39,220 bases of DNA from DASRQZ01 sp964571275 (lineage in GTDB: Bacteria; Myxococcota_A; Polyangia; Fen-1088), in NCBI GenBank assembly GCA_964571275.1, contig CAZNCQ010000033.1, forward strand, positions 1 to 39,220, in the 5' to 3' direction. Positions 23,212-32,192 of the stretch are shown one piece after another. The stretch's first letter is position 1, and every line of letters starts with the position of its first letter. The translations under genes and the position numbers were made by a program. The notes below the pieces were generated by a model. That model had not been told where the DNA came from. It did not search any database and worked only from the letters and a program-made list of their open reading frames with translations.

Positions 23212-24168
23212 CTACGGAAAGCGAACGTAGATCTGCAGAGAAAGCTCGTTGCTGGTCTGGTCGTCGTTGTAGTCGAGAGTGTCGATGACCTGCATCGGCA
23301 CGTGCTCGGAGGTCCGCGTGTAACTCCCGACGATGCCCGAGGAGGCGTCGACCCAGCCGGCGATCCCCACGGTGCCAACGTATCGAGTGGACGTCAGGGC
23401 GCTTGGGTTCTGGTAAAGACGGCCGGTGCTCGCCGACCCGCTGCCGAAAACGCCGAGCTCCGGCGACGGAAAGTACTCGACGCCCAGCCCTCCCGCGCCG
23501 CCGCCTGGAATGGTGTTGCCGGAAACGCTGACCCTCATCCGTCGCGCGATCACGCCGAATAACGAAAGCGACGCGAACCGCCGCGGTGATGCCCAGGAGG
23601 ATCCCGACGGGTGATACGTATCGGCGCTGTAGGAAATGTCGGCGCGCCAGTCCCCGGCACGAAAGCCAGCGCCGACACCACCCGACACGCTGTGCGTGCT
23701 CTGACTGAGGTCGACGTCATGCAACACGTCGTATCCGTATCCGAGGTTGGCGGTCAGCGCCAACCAGCGCTTGACGTAGATATTCAACGAGCCGCCGACA
23801 CCGCTCCCGGTGTCCGTTCGGTCCGGGGCGCCGAAGGGGTTGTGAGTCGCAAAGTGATTGATGCCCGCCGATAGGGATAGCGAGCTGATCCGCTGCAGAT
23901 AAGGGCGCAGCGAGTACGGCGATCCATCGTTGCGCAGCGGCGCCAGGAAGCGCGTCATGTCGAGGTCCAGGCCTTCCTGGGTGCCGCCAATTTGTAGCTG
24001 GGGACATTGAATCGAGTAGCTCCTTCCCCAGAGAGACGTATCGATCTCCACGCTCGGGTCGGGCTCGCGCGCACCGAGCACGAAGGGCGCATCCTGTGCG
24101 CGCGCCGTCTCGAGCCAACCGCCCGACACGGCCAAGCCGACCAAAGCACCAAGCCACCACCGGTTCAC
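23212..24168 (-). CDS. Outer-membrane beta-barrel-like protein
   Basis: 318 residues from a GTG. The signal peptide (WLGALVGLAVSGGWLETARA) is cut near AQD. The mature protein has about ten strand-like stretches rich in alternating Ser/Gly/Tyr (SLSLSAGINHFATHN, WLALTANLGYGYDVLH, DWRADISYSADTY, RMRVSVSGNTI, YVGTVGIAGWVD) and ends with LSLQIYVRFP, with a C-terminal aromatic-containing last strand. It is likely a barrel that sits in the outer membrane. It is divergent from the TetR gene and may be under its control. Confidence 0.65.
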   Translation of the reverse strand: MNRWWLGALVGLAVSGGWLETARAQDAPFVLGAREPDPSVEIDTSLWGRSYSIQCPQLQIGGTQEGLDLDMTRFLAPLRNDGSPYSLRPYLQRISSLSLSAGINHFATHNPFGAPDRTDTGSGVGGSLNIYVKRWLALTANLGYGYDVLHDVDLSQSTHSVSGGVGAGFRAGDWRADISYSADTYHPSGSSWASPRRFASLSLFGVIARRMRVSVSGNTIPGGGAGGLGVEYFPSPELGVFGSGSASTGRLYQNPSALTSTRYVGTVGIAGWVDASSGIVGSYTRTSEHVPMQVIDTLDYNDDQTSNELSLQIYVRFP

Positions 24169-24248
24169 ACGCTCATAACGGGCGCGAGGGCCATTCTTTC
24201 ATCCTCGATCGCGCGCGGACGCCGCTGTTTCGAAGTTGTCGCTTGCCC

Positions 24249-24270
24249 TAAAGTGAACGTTCGTTTATTT
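24249..24270. promoter_or_regulatory. Probable TetR-family operator
   Basis: TGAACG (24254-24259), two bases, CGTTTA (24262-24267) is nearly a perfect palindrome, and the inner GAACGTTC is exactly palindromic. The AT-rich run TTTATTTATA follows just before the TetR gene at 24284. It lies between the divergent barrel gene and the TetR-MFS unit, so it could control both by autorepression. Confidence 0.5.
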
Positions 24271-24283
24271 ATAGGCGCCGGCG

Positions 24284-24892
24284 ATGAGAGTCCGCGACCC
24301 CGAAAAGGAGCTCGCCATCCGCGAGCATGCGCTCGACATGATCGTCGCGCAGGGTTTCGACGGGCTCAGCATGCAGAAGCTCGCCAGGGCCGCGGGGATA
24401 TCTCCCGCGACCATCTACATCTACTTCAAGAACCGCGACGATCTCATCGTCAGCCTCTTTCGCGAAGAGCAATCCAAGATGGCCGAGCTCACGCTCGCGG
24501 GCTTCGATCCCGAGATGTCGTTCGCCGACGGGCTGCGCCTGCAGTGGATCAACCGCGCGCGCTACTGCCTGTCCAACCCCAAGCGGATGCACTTCATGGA
24601 GCAGATCCGCTACTCGCCGTTCTACGCGCGCGAGAGCGCGCGCAACAACCCGTTCAGCAACACGCTGCGCACGTTCGTCGAAGGCTGCATCCGCCGCGGC
24701 GAGCTGGTGCAGGTGCCCGTCGAGGTCTACTGGGCGATCGCGTTCGCGCCGCTCTACCAGCTGGTCAAGTTCCACATGCACGGGCGCGGCCTGCCCGGAA
24801 CGGGCCCGTTCGCGCTCGACGAAAAAATTCTCAACCGCACCTTGAGCTTGGTGCTCAAGGCGCTCGCTCCTGAAACAAACGCAAGGCAATAA
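24284..24892 (+). CDS. TetR/AcrR family transcriptional regulator
   Basis: 202 residues. The N-terminal helix-turn-helix is FDGLSMQKLARAAGISPATI followed by YIYFKNRDDLIVSLF, the TetR signature ending in the conserved Y.YF..K/R pattern. The C-terminal ligand domain is of the TetR_C type with an aromatic-rich segment (RYSPFYARESARNNPFSNTL). It most likely represses the MFS exporter encoded 12 bases downstream and binds the exported compound. A near-palindrome lies 17 bases before its ATG. Confidence 0.9.
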   Translation: MRVRDPEKELAIREHALDMIVAQGFDGLSMQKLARAAGISPATIYIYFKNRDDLIVSLFREEQSKMAELTLAGFDPEMSFADGLRLQWINRARYCLSNPKRMHFMEQIRYSPFYARESARNNPFSNTLRTFVEGCIRRGELVQVPVEVYWAIAFAPLYQLVKFHMHGRGLPGTGPFALDEKILNRTLSLVLKALAPETNARQ

Positions 24893-24904
24893 CCAAGGCA
24901 ATAC

Positions 24905-26263
24905 ATGTCGACCTCCAGCACCACCATCCCCACCTCGCCAGAGACCGCGGTCAAGCCGGTCCTGACCTCCGATTCTGCGACCTCGCCTGCGGCCTCGCCG
25001 CCGGCCGCCGCCGCCGGGCCGGCGTTCACGCCCTACCAGAAGGTGATCGTCGCGATCCTCGCCTTCCTCCAGTTCACCATCATCCTCGACTTCATGATCT
25101 TGTCGCCGCTGGGCGCGTTCTTGATGCGCGACCTGCACATCTCGACATCCGCCTTCGGCCGGGTCGTGTCGGTCTACGCGTTCAGCGCCGGCATCGCCGG
25201 CTTTCTCGCGGCCGGGTTCGCCGACCGCTTCGATCGCAAGCGGCTGCTGCTCTTTTTCTACGCCGGGTTCGTCCTGGGAACCCTGCTGTGCGGCATCGCC
25301 ACCACCTACCGATTCCTGCTGGCCGCGCGCATGGTGACGGGCTTCTTCGGCGGCGTGATCGGATCGATCTCGTTCGCGATCATCGCCGACCTCTTCCCGC
25401 TGAACCTGCGCGGGCGGGTCATGGGCGTCGTGCAGACGTCGTTCGCCGCGAGCCAGGTCATGGGCATTCCGCTCGGACTCTACCTCTCCAACCTGTGGAG
25501 CTGGCATGCGCCGTTTCTGATGATCGTCGCCTTCGCCTCGGTCGCCGGCGTGCTCATCGCGGTGTACATGAAACCGATCGACGGCCACCTCAAGCTGCAG
25601 CGCCCGGAGGGCGGCGCGTTCGGCCACCTCATCAAGACCGTCGCCAACATCCGCTACTTGCGCGCCTTCGCGACGACGACTTTGCTGGTGACCGGCGGCT
25701 TCATGTTGATGCCGTTCGGCAGCGCCTTCACCGTCAACAACGTCGGAATTCCGATCCAGAAGTTGCCGCTCATCTACCTCATCACCGGCCTCTGCTCGCT
25801 CTTCGCCGGCCCGCTGGTGGGCAAGCTCAGCGACCGCATCGGGAAGTATCCGCTGTTCGTGGCTGGCTCGATGATCTCGACGATCATGATTGTCATCTAC
25901 ACCCACCTCGGCGTGACCCCGATCCTGGAAGTCGTCGTCGTGAACGTGCTGCTGTTCATCGGCATCACCTCGCGGATGATCTCGGCGAGCGCGCTCATGT
26001 CGGCGGTGCCCGATCCGGCCCACCGCGGGTCGTTCATGGCGGTGAACTCGTCGCTCCAGTCGGTCGCCGGAGGGGTCGCGTCCTGGGTCGCGGGTCTGAT
26101 CGTGGTCGTGGCGGCCGGCGGGAAGCTGGCGCGCTACGACACGCTCGGGTACGTGGTGATCTCGTCGATGGCGGTCACGGTCCTCATGCTCTACTTCATC
26201 GACCGCATGGTGAAGGCCAACGCCCCGCAGAAAGCCCCGCTCCCGGCCAGCCCATCCGAATAG
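24905..26263 (+). CDS. MFS drug-type efflux transporter
   Basis: 452 residues. A Ser/Thr/Pro-rich N-terminal tail of about 40 residues is followed by 12 membrane helices. IILDFMILSPLGAFLMRDLH and GFADRFDRKRLLLFFYAGF (motif A, loop 2-3) place it in the DHA1/drug-exporter type of the major facilitator superfamily, and SFAIIADLFPLNLRGRVMGV is loop 4-5. It exports an unknown small molecule with H+. AAGG lies six bases before the ATG. It is co-transcribed with the TetR gene. Confidence 0.85.
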   Translation: MSTSSTTIPTSPETAVKPVLTSDSATSPAASPPAAAAGPAFTPYQKVIVAILAFLQFTIILDFMILSPLGAFLMRDLHISTSAFGRVVSVYAFSAGIAGFLAAGFADRFDRKRLLLFFYAGFVLGTLLCGIATTYRFLLAARMVTGFFGGVIGSISFAIIADLFPLNLRGRVMGVVQTSFAASQVMGIPLGLYLSNLWSWHAPFLMIVAFASVAGVLIAVYMKPIDGHLKLQRPEGGAFGHLIKTVANIRYLRAFATTTLLVTGGFMLMPFGSAFTVNNVGIPIQKLPLIYLITGLCSLFAGPLVGKLSDRIGKYPLFVAGSMISTIMIVIYTHLGVTPILEVVVVNVLLFIGITSRMISASALMSAVPDPAHRGSFMAVNSSLQSVAGGVASWVAGLIVVVAAGGKLARYDTLGYVVISSMAVTVLMLYFIDRMVKANAPQKAPLPASPSE

Positions 26264-26272
26264 AATGGGCGC

Positions 26273-27025
26273 ATGGTCCTGAAGAAGTTGCTGGGGGCTT
26301 TCCTGCTCCCGTTCCCCATCGCGCTGCTTCTACTGATCTGCGGTCTCCTGCTGCTCTGGTTCACCCAGCGGCAACGGCTGGGGCGCATCCTTTCGTCGCT
26401 GGCGGCGCTGATGATGCTGATGGGCGGCTACGACGTGTTCTCGGGGCCGCTGATCCTGCCCCTGGAACGGCCCTTCGCGCCGCTCACCGCCGAGGAGGTC
26501 ACCGCCATGACGCCGGCGCCAACCGCGATCGTCGTCCTCGGTTCGGGCTTTCGCACCGACAAGACGCTGCCGCCCAACGATCGCCTCAGCGCCAACGGGA
26601 TCGTGCGGCTGACAGAGGGCGTGCGCCTCGCGGGCCTGTTGCCGGCGGCGCGGCTCATCGTCTCCGACGGGGTGGGCCAGGGTGAGGCGCTGGCGGAGAC
26701 GGCGATGATCATGGGCGTGCCGCGCGAGCGCATCACGCTGGAAGCGCGCTCGAACGACACCTCCGACGAGGCGGCGCTGCTGCCGCCGCTGGTCGCCCAG
26801 TCGCCGTTCCTGCTCGTGACCTCGGCGGCGCACATGCGCCGCGCGCTGGCGCTGTGCCGCAAGCAGGGGCTGAACCCGATCGCGGCGGCGACGGACTTCA
26901 CGCGCGCGAACGCCGAGTGGACCTCCGGCGACGCGGTCCCACGCGCCGAAGGGTTCCTGCGCGCCGACTACGCGCTGCACGAGTGGATCGGCTACTGGTG
27001 GTCGAGCCTGCGCGGCACGCTCTGA
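26273..27025 (+). CDS. YdcF/ElyC-like DUF218 membrane protein
   Basis: 250 residues. Two N-terminal membrane helices (FPIALLLLICGLLLLWF and ILSSLAALMMLMGGYDVF) are followed by a DUF218 domain: AIVVLGSGF, RLSANGIVRLTEGVRLAGLL, SDGVGQGEALAETAMIMGVP, and SNDTSDEA. ElyC and SanA, which help keep cell-wall or undecaprenyl lipid cycling intact, share this layout. It starts nine bases after the MFS stop, so it is probably in the same transcript. A direct link with the drug exporter is not shown. Confidence 0.8.
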   Translation: MVLKKLLGAFLLPFPIALLLLICGLLLLWFTQRQRLGRILSSLAALMMLMGGYDVFSGPLILPLERPFAPLTAEEVTAMTPAPTAIVVLGSGFRTDKTLPPNDRLSANGIVRLTEGVRLAGLLPAARLIVSDGVGQGEALAETAMIMGVPRERITLEARSNDTSDEAALLPPLVAQSPFLLVTSAAHMRRALALCRKQGLNPIAAATDFTRANAEWTSGDAVPRAEGFLRADYALHEWIGYWWSSLRGTL

Positions 27026-27034
27026 CGAGCGCGA

Positions 27035-28369
27035 TCAGACGGCAAACGCACGCACCTCGGCGACGGCGCGGTCGACCTCTTCGGGCGCGTTGAGCAGGCT
27101 GGGCGAGAAGCGCGCGAACGACGTCGCATAGGGCGTCGTGCTCGCGACGATCTTGCGCGTCGCCAGGTGGTCGACCACCGCCTTCGGCGTCTTGCCCGCC
27201 ACCTCGAAGCAGACCAGGCCCGCGGACAGGGCGTCGGCGCGCGGCGTGTGCAGCTTGACCGACGGGATCGCCGCCAGCCCTTCTTTGCAGTGACGCGCCA
27301 GCTCGTGGATGCGCGCGGTGACGCGCGCGCGGCCAAGCTGCTGGTGAAACGCGAACGCCTCCGGCAGCGACCAGCGGTGCTCGAACGACTGGAAGCCGCC
27401 CGGCGTGGTGCGCGGCCCGGGCGGCAACGCATCCGGCGGCTCGCCGCGCATCCACAGCTCGAACGCGCCCCAATCGAACGTGGGAATCAACCCCGCGTGC
27501 CCCTTCCACGCCTCGGCGCGCCCCCAGACCAGGCCGGTGCCGCGCGGTCCGAACAGCCACTTGTGACAGCCGGTGACGAAGAAGTCGCAGCCGAGCTCCG
27601 CCATGGTCTCGCTCTCGACGCCGAAGCCGTGCACGCCGTCGACGCACAGGAGCACGCGGTCGGCCTCGCCGCGGCGCTGGTTCAGGCCGGCGAGCGCGTC
27701 GGCCATGCGCCGGATGGGCAGCTTGACGCCCGTCGACGAGTGAACCCAGGTGACCGCGACCGCGCGCGTGTGCGGGCCGACGGCCTTGACCAGGTTGGCG
27801 ACGATCTCGTCCTCGGTCGCGGTCTCGGGCGTGGCGTAAAGCGTGACCTTGCGAAACGGCGCACCGGTGTGGACCGAGCGCAGGCGGATCGCTTCGTGCG
27901 TGACGTAGTGGTCGTGAGTGGTGGTGACGATCTCCTGCCCGCGCGCGAGCGGCAACCCGCCGTACAGCATGGCCAGGCCGGTGGTGGTGTTGCCGGTGAT
28001 CGCGACCTCGTCGGCGCTGGCGCCGAGATAGCCCGCCGCCGACTCGCGCAGCGCGCGCTCGCAGCGTTCGACGTTCTCGTGGAAATAGGTGACCGGATCG
28101 TCGTCGAAGCCGCGGCGGTGGCGGTCGATCGCGTCGCGCACCGGCCGCGGGTGCGACGCCAGCAGCATCATCGCCAGGTTGATCCGCTCGCGCGTGAGCG
28201 GGAACTGATCGCGCACCACGCGCCAGGACGACAGGTCGGCGCCGTGCGCGCCCGACGACCGCGCGGCGACGGCGGCCGCATTCGCGGCCAGCGCGCGGCC
28301 CCGCACTCCCAGCGCGGCTCCGGTGGCGGCGAGCGTGCCCGAAAGAAAGCCCCGTCTTTGCAACTTCAT
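27035..28369 (-). CDS. Tat-exported class V aminotransferase (EgtE/CefD-like)
   Basis: 444 residues. The N-terminus has the twin-arginine motif QRRGFLSG and a hydrophobic stretch, so it is probably exported folded. The rest is a fold type I PLP enzyme of class V: ITGNTTTGLAMLYGG binds the phosphate, VDGVHGFG holds Asp244, and GCHKWLFGPRGTG holds the Schiff-base Lys270. Relatives include isopenicillin-N epimerase and the ergothioneine C-S lyase EgtE. Its substrate is unknown; no penicillin or ergothioneine genes are adjacent. The ATG at 28369 is the last one before the Tat motif. It is divergent from the M19 dipeptidase gene, with 70 bases between. Confidence 0.85.
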   Translation of the reverse strand: MKLQRRGFLSGTLAATGAALGVRGRALAANAAAVAARSSGAHGADLSSWRVVRDQFPLTRERINLAMMLLASHPRPVRDAIDRHRRGFDDDPVTYFHENVERCERALRESAAGYLGASADEVAITGNTTTGLAMLYGGLPLARGQEIVTTTHDHYVTHEAIRLRSVHTGAPFRKVTLYATPETATEDEIVANLVKAVGPHTRAVAVTWVHSSTGVKLPIRRMADALAGLNQRRGEADRVLLCVDGVHGFGVESETMAELGCDFFVTGCHKWLFGPRGTGLVWGRAEAWKGHAGLIPTFDWGAFELWMRGEPPDALPPGPRTTPGGFQSFEHRWSLPEAFAFHQQLGRARVTARIHELARHCKEGLAAIPSVKLHTPRADALSAGLVCFEVAGKTPKAVVDHLATRKIVASTTPYATSFARFSPSLLNAPEEVDRAVAEVRAFAV

Positions 28370-28439
28370 GATCGCCGTTTTACGACCGGCGCGGAAAGCG
28401 CGCAAATCACGCCCGTGCTGCGCTACCTTCGACGCGCCG

Positions 28440-29684
28440 ATGATCAACCCACGCTGCCGTCAAATGTCACCGATCTCGTGGATGCGCGCGCTGGTGGCGG
28501 GCGCCTGGCTGCTCGCCGCCGCGCCCATGCCGGCGGCGACCGCGGCGCCGCCCGATGGCGGCGCGCCCACGCCGGCAGCGACCGCGGCGCTGCCCGCGCC
28601 CAGCGACGCCGAGCTCCACCGGCGCGCGATCGTGATCGACACGCACGCCGACACCACGCAGGCCTTCACCTACTTCGGCATGGACCTCGCGCGCGCGCAG
28701 CCGGATCTCGATCTCGACCTGCCCAAGGTCGCGGCCGGCGGCCTGGACGCCGAGTTCTTCTCGATCTTCGTCTTCCCGAAGGCGTTCAAGCCCGCCGAGT
28801 ACTACACCGAGGCGCTCCGCCAGATCGGCGCGGTCGAGCGCGTGGCGCGCGCCAACCCGCAGCGCATGCGGGTCGCGCGCACCGCCGCCGAGGTGCGCGC
28901 CAACGCCGCCGCCGGGATCCTGAGCGCGCTCATCGGCGTCGAAGGCGGGCACGTGCTCGGCCCCGCCGATCCGGCGACGCAGCTCGACCGCCTGCGCGCG
29001 CTGGCGGCACGCGGGGCCCGCTACATGACGCTGACCTGGTCGACCAGCAACGACATCGGCGGCTCGTCCAGCGACGACGGCGACGTGCGCGGATTGACCC
29101 CGTTTGGCCGCGACGTCATCGTGGAGATGAACAAGCTCGGCGTCATCGTCGACATCTCGCACGTCTCCGATCCCACGTTCTGGGACGCGATCCGCGCCAG
29201 CCAGAAGCCGGTGCTGGCGTCGCATTCGTCTTCGCGCGCGCTGACCAACGTCCCGCGCAACATGACCGACGCCATGCTCAAGGCGGTGGCAAAGAACGGC
29301 GGCGCCGCCTGCGTGAACTTCGGCGCCTCGTTCCTCGACGAGGCCTTTCACGAGCGCGAGTCGGCGATCTGGGCGCGGCCGCGACCGGCCGACCGACTCG
29401 CGGCCTGGCGCCAGATCCGTGCTGACGGCGCGCGCCTCACGCCGCGGGTGCCGCTGGCGCGCCTCATCGACCACATCGAGCACATGGTCAAGATCGCCGG
29501 TGTCGATCACGTCTGCCTGGGCAGCGACTTCGACGGTATGCCCGCGCTGCCCGTCGGCCTCGAGAACGTCAGCAAGCTGCCGGCGATCACCGCGGCGCTG
29601 CGCGCGCGAGGCTTCTCGCCCGGGGACGTGGAGAAGATCCTGGGCGGCAATGTGCTGCGGGTGATGGAGGCCAACGAGCACTGA
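28440..29684 (+). CDS. Exported membrane dipeptidase (peptidase M19)
   Basis: 414 residues. A signal peptide (ALVAGAWLLAAAPMPAATAA) and Ala/Pro linker precede the catalytic TIM-barrel. The binuclear zinc site is complete: His69 and Asp71 in DTHADT, bridging Glu168 in IGVEGGH, His241 in VDISHVSD, His262 in ASHSSSRALT, and the Asp in GSDFDG. Family M19 enzymes cleave dipeptides, often with a D-residue at the C-terminal side. With the divergent periplasmic PLP enzyme, a joint role in handling peptides or D-amino acids in the envelope is possible. Confidence 0.9.
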   Translation: MINPRCRQMSPISWMRALVAGAWLLAAAPMPAATAAPPDGGAPTPAATAALPAPSDAELHRRAIVIDTHADTTQAFTYFGMDLARAQPDLDLDLPKVAAGGLDAEFFSIFVFPKAFKPAEYYTEALRQIGAVERVARANPQRMRVARTAAEVRANAAAGILSALIGVEGGHVLGPADPATQLDRLRALAARGARYMTLTWSTSNDIGGSSSDDGDVRGLTPFGRDVIVEMNKLGVIVDISHVSDPTFWDAIRASQKPVLASHSSSRALTNVPRNMTDAMLKAVAKNGGAACVNFGASFLDEAFHERESAIWARPRPADRLAAWRQIRADGARLTPRVPLARLIDHIEHMVKIAGVDHVCLGSDFDGMPALPVGLENVSKLPAITAALRARGFSPGDVEKILGGNVLRVMEANEH

Positions 29685-29724
29685 GTGGGCGTGGACGTGG
29701 ACGCGGACGCGTCGCGTTCAGCGC

Positions 29725-31983
29725 TCAGAAATCCACGCCCGAGATCCGATGCCGCAGCGGATAGCCCGAGATCGCCTCGCTACACAGCATTCCCGAGATC
29801 GTCGCGGCCTCCATGCAGCCAGCATTGATGGTGCACTGGGTCCAGTCGCCCGCGAGGTACAGGTTCGAGAACTCCGTCGGATCGTTCGCGGGCAACCGGT
29901 ACTGGCTGCTGCCCGGCAACGACAGGACGAAGCGCTCGCTGTCCGAGACATTGGCGCGGAAGTACTGCGCGTCGATTCGCGCTTCTCCCGCGGGCGGCGC
30001 GCCCGGCCGCTGATCGACGAGCAGCTCCCAGCGAAACGCGCGCGCCCCGCCGACCTGCTGGCAGGCGTTCTTCCACATGACGTCCACGCCGTTCGACAGC
30101 AGATTCAGCACCGCCTGCCGCACCTTGTCCCGCTCGCTGGTCGCGGTCGGGCGCGCGCGCGGCGCCTCTCCGGCGGCGGGCGGCGGATCGTCGCGCATCG
30201 GGCCGCAGAAGTAAGCGATGTTGCCGGGCGACTGCCCCTCGGGCCAGTCTTCCCACTTCGCGACCTCGGTCAGGTCGCCCCAGACGTTGAGCAGGCTCTG
30301 GCGATCGTACTCCCACAGCACCGATGCAATGTCCTGGCCGGGCACCGCCCAGCCCAGCCCGGCAGCGGTGCACGACGTCCAGGTCTGCAGCGCCTGCGTG
30401 CGCACGGTCTTCACGCGTTCGATCATGCGGCGCCAGCGCCCGCTTTGCGCCACCAGCGGCGCGCAGATCTCGTGGTGCGCGCCGACGGGGATCCCCAGCA
30501 CCACCATGTCGAAGTCGCGCCCGCGCTCGAGCACCTCTCGCCCGGCGTCGCGAAAATCGTCCGGAGGATCCTCCAGGTCCTTCCAATCGCGCGCCAGCTC
30601 GTCGCCCCCGACCAGCTGATCGAAGAGCGGGCGGTGCGGCCAGCAAGGAAGCGCCTTGATCGTCGTCAGCGGATCATATTCGGCGGCCGCTCCGGCGCGC
30701 AGGTCGACCTGGCGCGCGATCGTGATGCGATCGATCGGCCGGCCCGGGCCCACCCCGGGCCGCAGCGCCTCGACGCGGTGGAAGAACTTGAACTTCACGC
30801 CGCGCCGCTTGAGCACCTGGTACATCGGCACGTAGCAGCTGTCGCCGGTGCCGGCGGCGAAGCGATACGTGAGCGCGCCCCGGTAGGTGAACAGACCGCG
30901 AATGATCCCGCGCAGCACCGTGCCCGCTTCGTACTGGGCGGCGGGCGGGAACGTGGCCCCTGGCGGGATCGAAGTGTCGCCGTTCTCGTACGAGAACGAC
31001 GAGTCGTACACGGACCGCACGACCGGCGAATTCATCATGAGATCCCCGTCGGGGAACGCGTACTTCGCGAGCCAGGGACGAAAATCTTGGTTGTTGATCG
31101 CGTCGAGCCCGCGGTGAATCAGGTCGTCGCTGATCATCCCGATGATACAGCCGTAGGCGAAATTGCCGAGGATCCAGCCTCGGCGGACCTCGTCATTGTC
31201 CACGTGCGCCTTGACGTGCGGCCACAACGCCGATGCGAACAGGCGCAACGAACGCACCAGCAGCTTGCCGATCGCGTCCTCGCTCCAGCGCGCGACGCCC
31301 CCAGGGATCAGGTGGCGGAGCGCGAGCGGCACCTTCTCCAGCGCGGCGAGCGGCCGCGCCGGCGCCATCCCGTGACGGCGAGCGCGCTCATCGACCGGCT
31401 GGCGGCTCATCATGCGCGCCAGGTGCCGCGCGACCGTCAGGTGCCAGCGCGCCACCGTGGGAGCGCGCACCGTGCCTGCAGAATCGTCGGCCGGCGGCGC
31501 GTGGAAAAGATCGTGCAACGCCTCGACCAGCATGAGGAGATACTCCCAGAGCGGCAGGAATCCCCGCCCCCGGCCCGGCGTATCGTCGTTGGGCGGCGCG
31601 CGAAGCAGCCACTCGCTCTGGCGGCCGTTGAAGCTCTCCATGAACACGAACTCGTGGCCGGGAACGAATGCTTCTTGCCAGGTCGCGAGCGGCGTTCCCG
31701 GCGCGCGGCCCAATTCAGCATAACAATCCTGGATTTGACGGAAGCTGTTGTCATAGAAACCAAACCAGTTGTGGAAGCCGTGCTCTTCGATGCGGCCGTG
31801 GAAACCGGGGTCGGTATTGCGTCCGGTCGCCCCTTTGCCGCCGAGCCGCCAACCAATCTGATATACGGTGACGTCGAATTCGCGATGCCGCGGATTGCCA
31901 GGATCGGTCAATTGAAAGGCCGCGGTCAATGCCGCCTGGCCGCCCCCCAACACGGCCACCTTTGTCCGCCTTGCCTCCACCAT
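29725..31983 (-). CDS. Large FAD-dependent oxidoreductase (phytoene-desaturase/amine-oxidase type)
   Basis: 752 residues. The dinucleotide-binding start is KVAVLGGGQAALTAAFQL (third Gly of the usual GxGxxG changed to Ala), and VYQIGWRLGGKGATGRN and EEHGFHNWFGFYDNSF follow, as in the large NAD(P)/FAD-binding family related to phytoene desaturase and HpnE. The C-terminal part (LYLAGDWTQCTINAGCMEAA, near the stop) is the second FAD contact region. It probably oxidises a hydrophobic substrate such as a lipid or isoprenoid, but this is a family-level inference. The ATG at 31983 (AGAGG eight bases upstream) is preferred to the GTG at 31992. Confidence 0.8.
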   Translation of the reverse strand: MVEARRTKVAVLGGGQAALTAAFQLTDPGNPRHREFDVTVYQIGWRLGGKGATGRNTDPGFHGRIEEHGFHNWFGFYDNSFRQIQDCYAELGRAPGTPLATWQEAFVPGHEFVFMESFNGRQSEWLLRAPPNDDTPGRGRGFLPLWEYLLMLVEALHDLFHAPPADDSAGTVRAPTVARWHLTVARHLARMMSRQPVDERARRHGMAPARPLAALEKVPLALRHLIPGGVARWSEDAIGKLLVRSLRLFASALWPHVKAHVDNDEVRRGWILGNFAYGCIIGMISDDLIHRGLDAINNQDFRPWLAKYAFPDGDLMMNSPVVRSVYDSSFSYENGDTSIPPGATFPPAAQYEAGTVLRGIIRGLFTYRGALTYRFAAGTGDSCYVPMYQVLKRRGVKFKFFHRVEALRPGVGPGRPIDRITIARQVDLRAGAAAEYDPLTTIKALPCWPHRPLFDQLVGGDELARDWKDLEDPPDDFRDAGREVLERGRDFDMVVLGIPVGAHHEICAPLVAQSGRWRRMIERVKTVRTQALQTWTSCTAAGLGWAVPGQDIASVLWEYDRQSLLNVWGDLTEVAKWEDWPEGQSPGNIAYFCGPMRDDPPPAAGEAPRARPTATSERDKVRQAVLNLLSNGVDVMWKNACQQVGGARAFRWELLVDQRPGAPPAGEARIDAQYFRANVSDSERFVLSLPGSSQYRLPANDPTEFSNLYLAGDWTQCTINAGCMEAATISGMLCSEAISGYPLRHRISGVDF

Positions 31984-32192
31984 ACGTCCCACCTCTCAAA
32001 TATCATGGATGGCGAGCGCAACGCTCGACGAATCCGTCCGCAATGGTGATTCGCCTGACGATTTGGCGTGAATTGTAGGAGATGCGACGAGCCTCAAATC
32101 CGCGCGCGGGTTGGCGGAACGGTCAACGGAGCGCCGTTTCGCAGCTCGTTGATGAAGGACAGCAGCGAAGGGCCGCCCGCGCTGAGGCCGCG

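Noticed and set aside
29685..29708. Four GTGGAC-like hexamers after the dipeptidase gene
   Set aside because: Short, imperfect and in a 40-base convergent gap; most likely chance low-complexity sequence.
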